A stretch of DNA of 64,000 bases from Lycium barbarum (GCF_019175385.1 NC_083341.1:88996321-89060320); one strand, 5' to 3'. Positions 34,004 through 46,782 are shown, counted from the stretch's first letter. A program made the numbers and translations. The notes: generated by a model not told the origin, from the letters alone.

Positions 34004-34524
34004 GTGAAAGTCCAAAGACGCCTATTACACATGATGTTATAACCAAGGCAGCCCTATACGTGTCTTCCTTGCACAAAATGTGCATTGACTCATCAATTCC
34101 ACCATAATAAATTTAATACACTCCTTAGTTTAGCTACTGCCACTTGGCACTCCCACATAAATTATGTCCCCCATAATATTTATTCAATGATCTTAATTAA
34201 TTTCTTGATCTCAATTCACTTTAATAACAATTATTTTAAATACACTTCCTATACTCATTGCCATGATTATATGACATAGCACTAGTCTGTAGTCCCTTTT
34301 GGTACACATAAAATATTGTTCTCAATCACCGTGGTCACACTTGTTAAGTCCTAAATTATTTCCGGACCTCAAACTCTTTGTACAGCGAGCTCTCGATTTT
34401 CATCCTTACGGTACATGTGTACTATCACTTTAACCACCTATAAGCTTGGGGGATAACCTCGTTTCCGTTACTAATATCATTTAACTCACACGTTTTCCGA
34501 TGTACAAAAATATGGTATGTAACA

Positions 34525-34567
34525 TCCTCTCCCCCCCCCCCCCTTAAGAACATTCGTCCTCGAATGT
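34525..34567 (-). other. Palindrome and polypurine tract of F
   Basis: Minus strand: ACATTCGAGGACGAATGT (34567-34550), then a tract with 13 G in a row before the LTR. The tract is expanded, so the spacing is 25 bp rather than 17. Confidence 0.85.
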
Positions 34568-34632
34568 TAAACTAGTCTCATAAGGTCTAAAAAAAATCAG
34601 GGGAGTCTCCTTTATTGCTATAACATGTAGTC

Positions 34633-35218
34633 TCATCTACCAATCAATATAGCCATTGAGGAATTTAAATTACCTGCGGATGTAGAGAACAAGTAAGGAT
34701 ACTTATTCTTCATCTCATCTCCAGCTTCCCAGGTTACCTCTTCTCGATTATTATTTCGCCACCATACTTTGACGGAAGCCACATCTCTAGTACGCAACTT
34801 CCTAACTTGGCGATCAAGTATAGCCATAAGGTTCTCCTCGTAAAACAACTCCTCCGTTACCCGGACATCATTCACGGGGAATACTCTAGGTCACCAATAC
34901 ATTTGCGAAGCATCGACACATGAAAGACTGGATGTATTGCTTCCAAATCAGATGGTAGGTCCAACTCATAGGCAACCTTGCCTACCCTGCGAATAATCTG
35001 ATAAGGCCCAATGTATCTCGGGCTAAGTTTCCCTCTCTTGCCGAATCTTATTACACCTTTCATGGATGACACCTCCAAGAACACCCAATCACCAATCTGA
35101 AACTCTAAGTGTTGACGTCGATTATCTACGTATGACTTCTGTAGACTCTGGGTTGCTAATAACCTTTCCTGAATAAGCTTCACTCTATCAACAACTTTCT
35201 GAATCGTATCTGGGCCGA
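34633..35218 (-). pseudogene. Integrase C-terminus and chromodomain of F
   Basis: The GPYF-like segment (WVFLEVSSMKGVIRFGKRGK, SPRYIGPYQI) and HPVFHVSMLRK lie at 35183-34880. After a frameshift near 34875 follows the chromodomain-like tail (ILDRQVRKLRTRD, WWRNNNREEVTWEAGDE). It joins the integrase core at 38290 once solo LTR G is removed. G plus its duplication is 3066 bp, a multiple of three, and the outer frames agree. Confidence 0.85.
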
Positions 35219-35223
35219 TTAAC
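35219..35223. repeat. Target-site duplication of G, left (TTAAC)
   Basis: Identical to 38285-38289. Confidence 0.95.
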
Positions 35224-35575
35224 TGTTATAACCCGTGTTTTCACACGTTTGGAAAAACTTGTCATATATGGGATTTTTGAGATGTAAGGTTAAATTTGAT
35301 ATTTTGTTGAACATAGGAGTTATGTATGAAAGAATAGAGTCATGAAAGTGTGGGACAAGGCTAAGGGCAATTTTGGAATTTTGGAAATTAGTTTCGGGAA
35401 CTACAAAATGTGGACTATAAGTCATTGGGCCAAAAATAATGGAATGGAATTTAAGGCCCAATGCATTGGAGTGGCCGGCCATGGTGTGGCCCAAGCCCAA
35501 AATTTGTATTAAATTTCCATGTGATTAATTAACATAAGGCCTTGATCCAAGCCCATTTTATTAGTTGGTCATGTG

Positions 35576-35610
35576 CTTGGTCATGTGACCAAGTCTTCTT
35601 ATAATATAAT
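35576..35610 (+). promoter_or_regulatory. Palindrome and TATA box, LTR G
   Basis: CTTGGTCATGTGACCAAG (8-bp arms) at 35576-35593, preceded by a direct repeat TTGGTCATGTG, then TATAATATAA at 35602. A and J have similar GG(T/A)CATGTG words before TATA. Confidence 0.5.
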
Positions 35611-36757
35611 TAGAAGATTCAAGACATTAATGATCAAGATAAGCAAGAACAAAAATAGAAGAAGAGCAAGGAGGTGCTCTCGGGTTTGCTTGGGAAAATT
35701 AGGTACCAAAAATATTGCTCCAAAAATTTATTTCTTGTTGATTTCCTACTAAGTCAAGGTTCCTTTGTAACTTGGTATAGTTGGTTTGGAGTGGGGAGCA
35801 TTAGAATCACCAAAGTGATCATATCTCCAAGTGAAGAAGACTTGAAGAAAAGGTAAGAATTTCTACCTTTTTATTGTGTTATGAAGTTTTGATTGTGTTG
35901 TAGTATATAGAAATGTGTTGATTGTATGCAAAAATGGAAGTTTGCAAAGTGGGTTTGGAATATGGCTTGTAGCCGTGGGTGTGTGTGGTGTTGTGTGATG
36001 ATAATGTGTTGAATTTATGTTATATTCTAGTTGTAATTGTGATGAAATGCATATGGGAATTGAAAGTTGGATGAATTTAGTTGATATGGAAAAATAAGCA
36101 TATGGTCGTGTGGTGTATTGACTTGGGATAAGAAATGAATTAAGTTGTTTAGTGTGTTGGAGTGTTGTTGTAATGTTTGTAATGTAAAAGAAGTTAGAAT
36201 GATATAAGTTTGTATTGAATTGGAATGTAGAAACTTATGTCGTTTTAGTATGATTTTCCGACATTAAGGAAATGAAGTTGTTTGGTTGTTAATTGTGATG
36301 ATCATTGATGAATTTGGAAGTTGGAAACATGTTATGAAGTTGTATGCCAAAGATTTGATGTTTTGCATAAGTTATGACTTTGACGGAAAGTTGTATATTG
36401 TGTATATCGAGTGTATAACTTAAGGAAAACGATATGAAATGTTTCTAGAATTTTATTGGGATGGTTTTGAATGTTAATGAATGTGAAATCATTGATATTA
36501 GTTTGGAAGTTGGGTTAGAATAAAGGTTATGTCAACTTGTGAGAAAAATGACTAGTTGAAGGATATTTGTGTCTTTAATGGTTGTTGTTGATATTGATGT
36601 TGTCGTTTGGGTTGTTGTTGATGATTTATAGCCGAGTTAAATTCTCGGGGTGCTATATGTATAGGGGAAGTGCTGTCGAAATTTCGGTAGACAATTATGC
36701 CTTAAGTTGAAACTTTGGTATTCATAGCTTACAATTGGTAAACTTGACCAATTGCAG

Positions 36758-36808
36758 TTTTTCGACGAAACGCGAAGTGAGTTTGGAAAGTCGTAAGGAG
36801 CGTGAAAG
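36758..36808 (+). other. Candidate 51-nt mini-exon, LTR G
   Basis: Between ACCAATTGCAG (AG 36756-36757) and TGAAAG|GTATGTAAAGC. Good acceptor with a CAG. Confidence 0.5.
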
Positions 36809-37806
36809 GTATGTAAAGCAACCCCAATTCTTCCCTTGGCATGCCCTTAGTGTGTTAGGGTCGGATCCGGACCTCGAAGGACCTCTTGGCCCTCGGAATC
36901 CGCAAGAGAAAATTTCAGTTTTTCCTTCAGTAGAATTGAACTACTTTGGTACACTTTTCTTGAAATAATCCAAACTTTGCTCCAAATTACTTGGAAAGTC
37001 ATAGAATGCTTGAAGAACCTTCTTAGGTAATACCATAAGCTTAGAGGGCATAATTTGAGCCCGTCGCCTTATTTGTCCCGAGGCGGGCCCACTATTCCCG
37101 GTTTTGCCCTTAATGTGCTAAAGCTTCCTTTTTAAGCGATTATTGAAAGAAATGTTTTGATTACCCTACTAATCGCATAACGAATATTGTTTTAAATATT
37201 CTATTAAATCTTATAAATTATTTTGACACTCGGAATGACTTCAGGGAGGTTATATTTCTATAATTTATTATAATACCCGAAATGCATCCATTATGATTCC
37301 GTCCGACTTCATTGGATTTGTTTATCTTTGATATGCCTCTTCGAGTCTTTGAAAACAATTATGGTATTTTTAAATTGCATTAGTCTCTCACTACTCCATT
37401 CGTGGATGCCCCAATATTTCCCACACTGAGCCCGGGCCAGGATATGTTGTCAAGCGTGATTCTCTACATTGTTCGCCGCGTCCCGATGTGAGGGGGCAGG
37501 TATACGCGTACATGGGTCTGTGGAGTATGATGTGCCATGTCCGCCTATTCTGATCTGATCTGTTATGGCCATTTTGATATGACATTTTATGATACGGGGT
37601 CACGCCCCTTTTTCTGATTCTTCTGTATTGTGGCACCAGCGTCGGGAGGGTGGCCACGTTCTGTCTGCTGAGTCCCGTGGCAGGGACCGAATATGATATG
37701 ACATATGTTTCTGTACACATTCTGTCTGCTTTGGAAATATGCATTTGACACTCTGGATTTTGTACTCATTTTCTGAAATTATTATGATTTGACTTCTGTG
37801 ATTCCG

Positions 37807-37889
37807 CTTTACATATTCAGTACATATTTCGTACTGACCCCCTTTCTTCGGGGGGGGGGGGGCTGCGTTTTCATGCCGCGCAGGTACAG
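37807..37889 (+). other. Double-hairpin module, LTR G
   Basis: CAGTAC/GTACTG. The G arm of stem 2 is expanded to about 13 G. Acceptor-like GCCGCGCAG|GTACAG, AG 37882-37883. Confidence 0.8.
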
Positions 37890-38284
37890 ACGACAGGTTC
37901 GCTGATCCATCTGTTTAGGATCCCACTTCTGCTATTTTGGGGCGCTGTCTTCTTCAGAGCCCATCTTTTGGTACAGTCTGTCACTGCTATCTGGATATGT
38001 ACATTGTTCTGGGTATGACGGGGCCTGTCCCGTCTTATGATTATGTTATGTTCTGCAGAGGTCTGTGGATATATCTGTGTGGGTTCTGTACATATGTTTG
38101 GGATACTTTGTTCTATGATGGCCTTATCGGCCTATGTGTGCCAAGTCTTCTTTTTATGCTAAATTCTGTAGCGTCCACTAATATTATTATTATATTATTT
38201 TGTTAATATGCTAATTTGGGTATCGGGTACGTATAGGTGCCCAGCTAGGGAACTGGTCGCGGCCCACGGGGTTGGGTCGTGACA

Positions 38285-38289
38285 TTAAC
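38285..38289. repeat. Target-site duplication of G, right (TTAAC)
   Basis: Identical to 35219-35223. Confidence 0.95.
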
Positions 38290-38766
38290 TTAGTCTCACC
38301 AACATCAAACCAACCAATAGGTGACCTGCACTTCCCGCCATACCAAGCCTCATACGGTGCCATCTGAATACTAGAATGGTAGCTATTATTATACGCAAAC
38401 TCAATAAGAGGCAAATTATCGTCCCCGCTACCTCTGAAGTCATTAATATAGGCCCGTAACATATCTGAATAGTACGCTTGGCTCGTTCGACAGTCTAAGG
38501 GGTGAAATGTTTTGCTAAGACTCACTTGTGTCCCCAATCTCTTCAGCAATGATCTTCCAGAAGTTAGCTATAAACTGAGCTCCTCTGTCCGATATAATAG
38601 ATGTGGGGACCTCGCGAAGTTTCACTATCCCCTTGATGTATAACCTTGCTGAATAAGTAGTCCTGACTGGAAGAAAATGAGCTGATTTTGTCAGCCTATC
38701 CACAATAACCCATATAGAGTCATACTTCTGTGGAGTGCGAGGTAAGCCTGTAATGAAGTCCATATT
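38290..38766 (-). pseudogene. Integrase core fragment of F
   Basis: Minus strand: MDFITGLP (first catalytic D), [25 protein letters not shown] (second D). A damaged stretch with a frameshift near 38520 follows, where the HPQSDGQxER block carrying the catalytic E should be. [17 protein letters not shown] and CRSPIGWFDVGETKL come next. The zinc-binding N-terminus is absent; upstream is the B-like non-coding interior. Confidence 0.85.
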
Positions 38767-41532
38767 CTGGAATCTTCAGCCTCATGTATTACTTCTCGGC
38801 TTCCTTAAATGACTTTAACTGTCATTCTACTTTTTAGCTCCTTAATCTCAATCCTTAGAGTTGGCTATCAAGTAGCGTTGGAGTTCCCTCATATAATGAC
38901 TTTACATAGTTGTTCTGCCTATCATTAACTGGTTTAATTCTGAAAGAATTTTTCTGATTTGACATATAGATTCACTATCTTCTAGTAACCAGCTAATTCT
39001 GATCGTCTCGCTTAGACCATTTTATAATTCCCTTAACCCAACTTGTAACACTCTAGGCACATTATCTCGTGTCATTTATTTATCTTTAATTCAAACGCTT
39101 TTATTGCCTCTTTACTCAGATTTTTGCTCCTAGTACTCGCATCACGCGCCCTATTGCAATCTTTACAAGAATATGCATAGGTGCTCAAATCAACCCAAGA
39201 AATACCTTAGCATCGTTTCACTAATCTTCATGCTTTACCTTGCCTTCTCCTCTTTTATCTTACAATTGGTATCGGGATAAACTTTCGACTCAACCATGGC
39301 CATATCCTATTTGCCCTTAGTATTAATTCTATCTCGGTAATTTAGCTTAAACCATCTTTACATCTTTCCTTAATGTACCTAAAATCTCACATCTGCATTG
39401 TTATTACTAAATTCTTACTCTTCTTATCAAGTACTCACTTGGTCTCATTCTTAGCACATAAATATTCGTAGGTTGCATAACTATTCTTGTACAACTTGTA
39501 CAAAGTACATCCAATCTTAGTCATACTCCTTTCCCTTCCTTGACTTACCATTCAATTTTCTCATATTCTACTATAGGAGATTCCTTATCCCTTCTTCTTT
39601 GCTACTTATAAGTCACAATATCATTAGCATACAACTCTGTTGCCAACATCTTAATTGTACTCAAATACCATCCTGACTTCTATCCGTTTATTGCTGGCTT
39701 TCAGATCTTACTAACTTGTCCCAGCGAGGGATCTCACTTAAAGTTTAAGCATTCATATCAAATATATTGCAGTGTCAATTGTTTCCATCTCACACTTACA
39801 TTTCTCTCACCTGTTTCCCCCCTTAAGGGTGTACTTATACCGTTGTCTGTTTATATTCTGCTCTATTTCCCTATTTCCAATCTCAAATTAATCTGGTCCT
39901 TTTTCCAATTCGCTTGGTATACTGTACCATATCCATGTCTTTTCCCTTATGATGTATAACTTTGAGTATCCACGTACGAAGCCTTAACAAAATCACGAAG
40001 CGATGAGAACCTTTCTATATATAGTACAAAATCTCATCTGGTAATCTGTACTTGAGTAATGCGACCAATGTAGCAACGCATCCAAGGCCACATTCCATTT
40101 ACTCCAATCAATATTTAATTAGTACTTGTAATCGTTCCAATCTCAATTAGGTAGCACTTATATTCTAACGATAAGTGTCCAAGGTTTTCTTATAATATTT
40201 TCTTTATCCCAACCTACATCATCGGTTTCCTTTAATAAATTACAATACATCATTTTCTCCTCAAGCCTACTGTCTTTGTCCTTTAAGGATTCCACTATTT
40301 TCGAGGTGAAGTCGTGTACACGCAGTACTCCTTTATGCCTTATACCCTTTTATCCTTGTTGTGTGCTCAGTACTGACTTCTAACTTACTCAAAATCATAT
40401 CAAGTTCATCTAAATGACAATCTTATTTTATAACCTTTTCGTTGTACTATACCTTTAAGTTCATAACTATATATTCTCCTTTCGTTCCATACTCGTACTC
40501 AATTAATTACGTCTATCTTGGGTACTTCCTTTAGAATTTCCTCATCATTTCTCCCGTCTATATCTATATTTTATCCTGTACATGAGGAATCTTATGCTAT
40601 CTCTGTATTCCTTCGGAACACATTACTTTCGCATAATCCTTTTCTCATTTTCAAAACGTATTTTGTTCATCCACGTCTATTCTTATCATACCAATCATTT
40701 TCTAGCACTCATTCTACCTCGTTACTCATCTTTCCATAACTTGGTATTTCACAGTTCCGTCACTTATATTACTCGTCTTCTCGGCTGTACATGTCATAAC
40801 CTATTGCTACAATGTCATCTCGCTTTCTTCTTATTTCCTTCTTTCAATTACTCTTTCTTTTCTTGTACTCGCTATCATTTCCGTTATCGTGTAACCTTTA
40901 TTTTAAACTTTCCCTACAGAACTTGATAAGTCTTTCTTATTTGTTCTATAGCTCGCTTTTTCATTTTACACTTACCTTTATATTCTAGTCACATGGATCA
41001 CGTCATATCTTTGGCCACTCCCTCACTAGGCTTTACTTATTTCTCGAGGTCAGCCGTACTCGCAACTTAGTCAAATCCTATCATTACTATTGGTACGACC
41101 CTTCAAGACATATTACTAACCTGTATCTCATTCTCTTTTTTATTTCTAGGAAAATTTTGGCAGAGTTTCCTCTGTATTTCTTACTTTCTCAAAACCTGCA
41201 CGCAGGAAATACCAACAATGCCTCACAGGGCCAACATATATACGTATATATCATATCATATCACAGCCACACAGGGCTCCAAATTTCAGGTAAAAGTATA
41301 AAGATGTCGGAACTTACCTCACATATCACACCTCGAGACGTACCTGATCCTTTAATGATCTGACCTGTTATATCTTCCTATCTACCTTCCCTTTCATTCT
41401 TCAACTTTACATTTCAATCACACTTCAAAATTCTTACCTCATCTGACATGTATCTTTCACATCGTTGCTTACCTGTGTACTTTGTTGCTTCCAATATCAT
41501 CAGTACCTTTTCCTGTCGATGCCGTTCTTCAG
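38767..41532 (-). other. Non-coding interior of F
   Basis: Purine-rich on the minus strand, no long open frame in the element's direction. Aligns with the B interior in the same order and orientation. The joint with integrase falls within a word like AGATTCCAGAATATGGA that B also has (about 24388-24404). Plus-strand frames around 40518-40926 are antisense and not credible. Confidence 0.7.
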
Positions 41533-41552
41533 CTGAAATCAAGGGTTAGTAT
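41533..41552 (-). other. Branch site and splice acceptor of F
   Basis: Minus strand: TACTAAC, then CCTTGATTTCAG, almost identical to B 20933-20951. AG is at 41533-41534. Confidence 0.55.
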
Positions 41553-41640
41553 AAGGAATTTCATTTCCTATGGCTGGGCTCTATCGCACGATCTGAGATA
41601 TGAAAGAAAGGTAACATCCTAAATGTCTTGTAGCTTCCTG

Positions 41641-41670
41641 TTTATAGATTTTGCACAACACACCGATAAA
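41641..41670 (-). other. Leader hairpin of F
   Basis: Minus strand: TTTATCGGTGTG opposite AAATCTATAAA. One arm is weakened compared with B. Confidence 0.4.
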
Positions 41671-41715
41671 CAAGGATCTACTAGACACGGTCTGTAGACA
41701 CTCCGAGGATCAACT

Positions 41716-41727
41716 TCTCTGATACCA
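41716..41727 (-). other. Primer-binding site of F
   Basis: Minus strand TGGTATCAGAGA, one mismatch to the Met-tRNA complement, four bases from the LTR. Confidence 0.9.
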
Positions 41728-42210
41728 CTTTTGTCACGACCCAGCCCCGTGGGCCATGACTAGTGCCCGAGCTGGACACTCATAACCATACCTGTTAGAT
41801 ATAGTCAAATTGAACTATGAACAATATGGAACTTCCAAGAGAATTCTGAAAGTTCATAACGTCACCATATATATATATATGTCCAGATAAACTGTCTCCT
41901 GAGGAGTCACAACTGATCAAATCATAAAATGATACGCAAGCCGACAAGGCTGCCACTACATACGAACATATCCATAGTACGACGTATAGACACAGCGGAA
42001 CAAACTTATACACAACCCACACATATATCTACAGACCTCTAAGAGTATAGATAGTGAAATATGACGGGACAGGGCCCCACCGTACCCCTGGATAAACATA
42101 TATATATATATTATAAGATTTGTACCGAAAGTCTAGGCTCCGGAACAATTGAGCTCTCCAAGACAGCTGAGTAGAAGTCCTAAGCTGGAGGGTCACCAAA
42201 CCGACTATCT

Positions 42211-42282
42211 GTACCTGCGGGCATGAAACACAGCCCCCCGGATAAAAGAGGGTCAGTACGAAATATGTATCGAGTATAGCAT
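42211..42282 (-). other. Double-hairpin module, LTR F (5')
   Basis: Stem 1 is CGATAC against GTACTG. Stem 2 is CCCTC against GGGGG with a mismatch. The acceptor is kept. Confidence 0.7.
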
Positions 42283-42482
42283 GAAATATAGTAAAGAGGA
42301 TCATAACTGAAATAGGGAGTACATGAGACAAGTATAACATCCAGAATACCAAAACACTTGCCTTTTGAAACATAAATAATGCATGTCAATATCATATATC
42401 ATACCCGGCCCATTGTGGGACTCGATGAATAAAGTCATCATATACCATCCTGGCCGCCATAAACATATCATCATATCATCAT

Positions 42483-42540
<58 letters not shown>

Positions 42541-42958
42541 GTACCCGGCCCTCTAGTGAGGGACTCGGTGAACAATGCAGTGAAACTGTGCACGATAACA
42601 TACCCGAGCAGGGACTCGGTGAAAGACATATTGAGGCATGCACGAGCAGAGTAGTGAGCAACCATATGCAAGTTAAAACACATCTGAGACTCAATAGAAT
42701 AATCAAAACGAGCTATCATTTGAAAATCAAGACAAAAATCACATCAAGTACCTTTCGAATGTCACTATGGATTATATCAAAATAGAATTTCTAGAATCAT
42801 ATACACGTATCAATACATAATGAAATAGCTCCTGGAAATCAAGAACATTGGCCATCCTAGTGGCTCTAAGAATAGGAACTTCTTTGGAATCATATACACG
42901 TCGTCTGTTTGTTTCATAAAGATCATGCCAAAAAGAAGAAAGGGTTAGCTTAACATAC

Positions 42959-43011
42959 CTTCATTGCTTATCCATGATACATTACGTATACGCTGCCCAG
43001 AGTGTGTCAAC
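42959..43011 (-). other. Candidate 53-nt mini-exon, LTR F (5')
   Basis: Minus strand: TTAATATAG (AG 43012-43013) to ATGAAG|GTATGTTAAGC. Confidence 0.45.
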
Positions 43012-44701
43012 CTATATTAAGACGTTAAGAACTTATAGTTAAGCTACGGAAGGTTCAAAAAGTATTCCGACGTTAGTAGCTCATTTCTAGAAAATTAGGC
43101 GGCATTTCCCCTATACTCAAGCCGACTATAAAACAACCAAGTCCACATCAATAACCACACGTTCAAGTACTATGTCAAGTCTAGCCAAGAGAAGATTCAA
43201 GGATACTCCGAACAGCCCGCATAACATTCCAACTAGCCCACACGTTACAACATTCAATAATCATTAACATAATGGCTACGACATATTCAAGTTACTCTTA
43301 ATAATCTATAGCCACAACACTTCATCGAAATGACCTTATATTAGTTCAACAATTACCACAACACATTGCATAATCGTATTACACCTACTCTTCCAATTCA
43401 ACAAGAACAACAACACAACCAGAACCAGATCCTTCTCGAATACAATACAACTATAACCTTAACTATCATATCCCCTCACTTCACTATATAGTCAATAACA
43501 ACCATAACGACAACATTAATCGAAATTAGTCCACCATTTTTAGATTCGAACAGCCCCGACACGGTTCAACGGAACCTTAACATTAACATATACAATTCCT
43601 TCACTTTTAACACATGATCCATAGCAATAATAACAACAACAACAACAACAACAATCAACCCAATCTAATTTAAACAACTCCGTTTCTGTCCATTTCAACG
43701 CCAACATGCAGTTTTCTTACTTCCAGTTTCATCTAATACAAATTAATCTCTCCATTACAACACCATTAACCCTAATTAAATTACAAGAGAAAGAAATATT
43801 ACCTCAATTTTTACTAGGGCAGACCTACACTAACGTGCACCTTTTGAACTACTTCATCTTCTTCAACATAAACTCTAGCCTTGCTGCCCATATTTGCTTC
43901 TTCAAAGTAGCCTCTCCAAGATTAAAATTTCTGGAAAATTTTGTGTTCAAAGAATATCCAAGGTTGAAATATGAATTCTCCAAAATGAATTTATTAATGC
44001 CCATTTTTCTTGCAAGTTTCGTTGCTGCCCTCTTCCTCTCAAGATAAATCTCTTAATGAACTACTAATTTAACCATAAGGGGCAAGTTTTTCCATGGCAG
44101 CAACAAGCACATCCATGGCTGCTTGTTCGTTGCTGCTGTTGCTCTCACTTTGCTCAAGAAATGAAATGTTTCATTTGTAGTGAAAGTCCAAAGACCCCTA
44201 TTACACATGATGTTATAACCAAGGCAGCCCTATACGTGACTTCCTTGCACAAAATGTGCAATTGACTCATCAATTCCACCATAATAAATTTAATACACTC
44301 CTTAGTTTAGCTACTGCCACTTGGCACTCCCACATAAATTATGTCCCCCATAATATTTATTCAATGATCTTAATTAATTTCTTGATCTCAATTCACTTTA
44401 ATAACAATTATTTTAAATACACTTCCTATACTCATTGCCATGATTATGTGACATAGCACTAGTCTGTAGTCCCTTTTGGTACACATAAAATATTTTTCTC
44501 AATCACCGTGGTCACACTTGTTAAGTCCTAAATTATTTCCGGACCTCAAACTCTTTGTACAGCGAGCTCTCGATTTTCATCCTTACGGTACATGTGTACC
44601 ATCACTTTAACCACCTATAAGCTTGGGGGATAACCTCGTGTCTGTTACTAATATCATTTAAATCGCACGCTTTCTGATGTACGAAAATACGGGATGTAAC
44701 A

Positions 44702-44706
44702 GTCGT
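44702..44706. repeat. Target-site duplication of F, right (GTCGT)
   Basis: Identical to 31557-31561. Confidence 0.95.
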
Positions 44707-45147
44707 GCTAGTACGAAAAGCTATTTTCGGAATATCTTGCTCCTTTATTTTCGGCTGATGATACCCAGACCTCAAGTCAGTCTTGGAAAAGAACTTCGCA
44801 TCGTGAAGTTGGTCAAACAAATCATCTATCCTAGGCAAAGGATACTTGTTCATAACGATCACCTTATTAAGCTAACGATAATCAACATACATTCTAAGAG
44901 AACCATCCTTCATTCTTACGAACAGGACCGGAGCACCGCAAGGTGAGGTACTTGGTGGATAAAACCTTTATCAAACAAATCCTTCAACTGGTCTTTCAAC
45001 TCTCGTAGCTCTGCCGGAGCCATACAACAAGGTGGGATAAAGGTCGGTTGGGTATCGGGAATAACATCAATCTTGAAATCAATAGCTCTATCAGGAGAAA
45101 TGCCTGGAAGATCTTATGGAAACACTTCGGGAAATTCATCAATTATA
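44707..45147 (-). pseudogene. RT fragment of element I
   Basis: Minus strand: [58 protein letters not shown], then [27 protein letters not shown] and [11 protein letters not shown]. It contains stops, for example where YRQLNK should be. It ends before the catalytic FIDD because F inserted there. It is continuous with 48195-48722 across LTR J. Confidence 0.85.
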
Positions 45148-45152
45148 AAAAC
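45148..45152. repeat. Target-site duplication of J, left (AAAAC)
   Basis: Identical to 48190-48194. Confidence 0.95.
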
Positions 45153-45540
45153 TGTTATATCCCGTATTTTGTACGTTCGGATATTTCAAGGTAGTCGTGG
45201 TAAGTTAAGGGAATGACCATCTTTCAAAAAATATTTTTAATGCACAAGTTGGTTATGAATATTATTTATGAACATTATTAGTATGGAAATATTGAGAGAG
45301 GCTAAGGGCAAAAAGGGAAATTCACAAAATGTCCCATGGTAATATTGCGGAAGGCTAGGGGCAAAATGGGAATTTCACAAAATATTCGAGAAGGTTCTTG
45401 GAGCGGCCATGTTGGTCGTGTGGCACATGCCATATTTTATTAAATGGGGGCTAATTATAAATATACATGGACTAAGCTTACCTAGCAAGACAAGTTGGCA
45501 TATTTGATTATTTTTAAGAAACTTCAAGAAAAATAGAGAA

Positions 45541-45585
45541 GGGACATGTGTCCACTCTTCTATTTGTTGGGAGTAATTATATATA
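45541..45585 (+). promoter_or_regulatory. Inverted repeat and TATA box, LTR J
   Basis: GGACATGTGTCC (5-bp arms) near 45542-45553, then ATTATATATATGG around 45577-45585. The donor-like site is about 260 nt downstream. Confidence 0.45.
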
Positions 45586-46729
45586 TGGACAAGTCGTGCG
45601 TAGCAAGACACAATTCTCTCCCACAAGCATTCATGAAACTTCAAGAAAAAAATAAGGCACCATTCGGCCATGGCTAGCCGAGCCTAGGGCCATGAAGAAT
45701 TGATCAAGAAAAATATTCTTCTTCTAGTATTCCAACCAAGTTGAAGGCCCTTATTAACATGGAGTAGTTGTTGGAACAAGCAAAGCATCCCTTTGGGCAA
45801 CTCACAAGCCTAGCCGAATGAAGGAGTCCAAGTATAAAGGTAAGGTTGACCTTCTCTTTCATGTGTTATGGATCATTTGTGCATGTTGTAATATGAAGAA
45901 ATGGATGAAACTCATGAATTATGTGTGTCTTGGTTGTAGCCGAATAGAGGTGGTGTGGTGTAAGATATGATGAATTGATTTTATTTAATAATTTGATTGT
46001 TGTAGTATGTGGAATTGGATGAAATTCATGAAATATGTGGGTGTGTGGTGGTGGCCGTATAAGGGCTGCCCTAGTTGGGTATGTTGAGATGATTTTACGT
46101 AGTATTTTAGTTGTTGTTGTTATGGATTATGTGATGTAAAATGAAAGCTTGATGGCTTGAAATGAAGTTGGAATCATTGTGAGATTGTTGAAGAAGTTAG
46201 TGTGACATTAGTATGGTTTCTTATATTTGTAGGAATGATATTACTAATGTGTAGGTTGAAAATATAATTCGTGAACTTGGAAGTGAGACATTTGTTTGGA
46301 AGATTGTAAGTTGAGTTGTGGTGATTGAATTTGAAAGAAGGAAATAAGTTGTTATTGTTCTTGTTGAATTTGGAAGGTGTCGGGTGAAGTAGTGTGTTGA
46401 TTGAGTCGTTTTGAATGTTATGTGAATGGAATTGAAAAAAAAATGAAATGTCGTTGAATTGTATAACAAAGGTTGTTAATGTTAGAATGCGTCTTGAATT
46501 GATTGTTGATGTTGTTGGTATGATTGATGATATTGTTGTTGATAGTTTTGCCAAGTTGAATTCTCGGATTGTTGATTGATGATTTGGGCCGAGTTAGATT
46601 CTCGGGGATAGTGTATTTACAGGGGAAATGCTGCCGAAATTTCTGCAGATCATAAGTGAATTTATTTGAAAGATTAAGACAAGTATATGGTGATGAATCT
46701 AATTATTGCATCAATCTTCTTGAATGTAG

Positions 46730-46782
46730 ACTAGCGATAGCGAGCTTGGACAATTAAGCGTAGCGAATAGGACGTGGAACAG
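46730..46782 (+). other. Candidate 53-nt mini-exon, LTR J
   Basis: Between TCTTCTTGAATGTAG (AG 46728-46729) and GAACAG|GTATGTTAAGG. Confidence 0.5.

Larger units (their letters stand above)
31562..34524 (-). repeat. 3' LTR of F
   Basis: Reads on the minus strand from TGTTACATACC (34524) to GGGTCGTGACA (31562). TATAAATT is at 33996-34003, donor-like GAG|GTAAGA at 33627/33626. Mini-exon and double hairpin are present. The final acceptor has become GCAT|GTACAG, so its AG is lost. The plus-strand frame at 33659-33871 is antisense to the LTR and has no recognisable product. Confidence 0.95.
35224..38284 (+). mobile_element. Solo LTR G inside F
   Basis: A 3.06-kb LTR from TGTTATAACCCG to GGGTCGTGACA with a perfect TTAAC duplication, left by recombination between two LTRs. 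Architecture as in A: palindrome and TATA (35576-35610), donor AAAAG|GTAAGAA at 35852/35853, mini-exon, paired GC words (37380-37700) and double hairpin. Related to but distinct from LTR A. Confidence 0.95.
31562..44701 (-). mobile_element. Element F: partly coding LTR retrotransposon
   Basis: A 13.1-kb minus-strand element, about 10.1 kb without solo LTR G. It has LTRs of 2.96-2.97 kb, a primer site, a polypurine tract and a perfect target duplication. From the primer site it carries about 2.9 kb of the same non-coding interior as B. It then switches at about 38767 into integrase core, C-terminal domain and chromodomain. No gag, protease, RT or RNase H is present. It inserted in the RT region of element I. 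Confidence 0.92.
41732..44701 (-). repeat. 5' LTR of F
   Basis: Homologous to 31562-34524. Donor-like GAG|GTAATA at 43803/43802. The final acceptor GCAG|GTACAG is intact (AG 42215-42216), but the TATA box seen in the 3' LTR is mutated. Contains AT runs at 42098-42112 and 42486-42538. The plus-strand frame at 43706-44047 is antisense to the LTR. Confidence 0.95.

Noticed and set aside
33659..34279. Plus-strand open frames, repeated at 43706-44456, as possible small membrane-protein genes
   Set aside because: They lie antisense in the two LTRs of F, so the repeat is explained by LTR duplication. No start context, domain or conservation beyond the LTR supports a gene.
46174..46554. 126-codon minus-strand frame rich in Asn, Thr and Ser
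   Set aside because: Antisense to solo LTR J in a T/G-rich segment; low-complexity translation, no domain.
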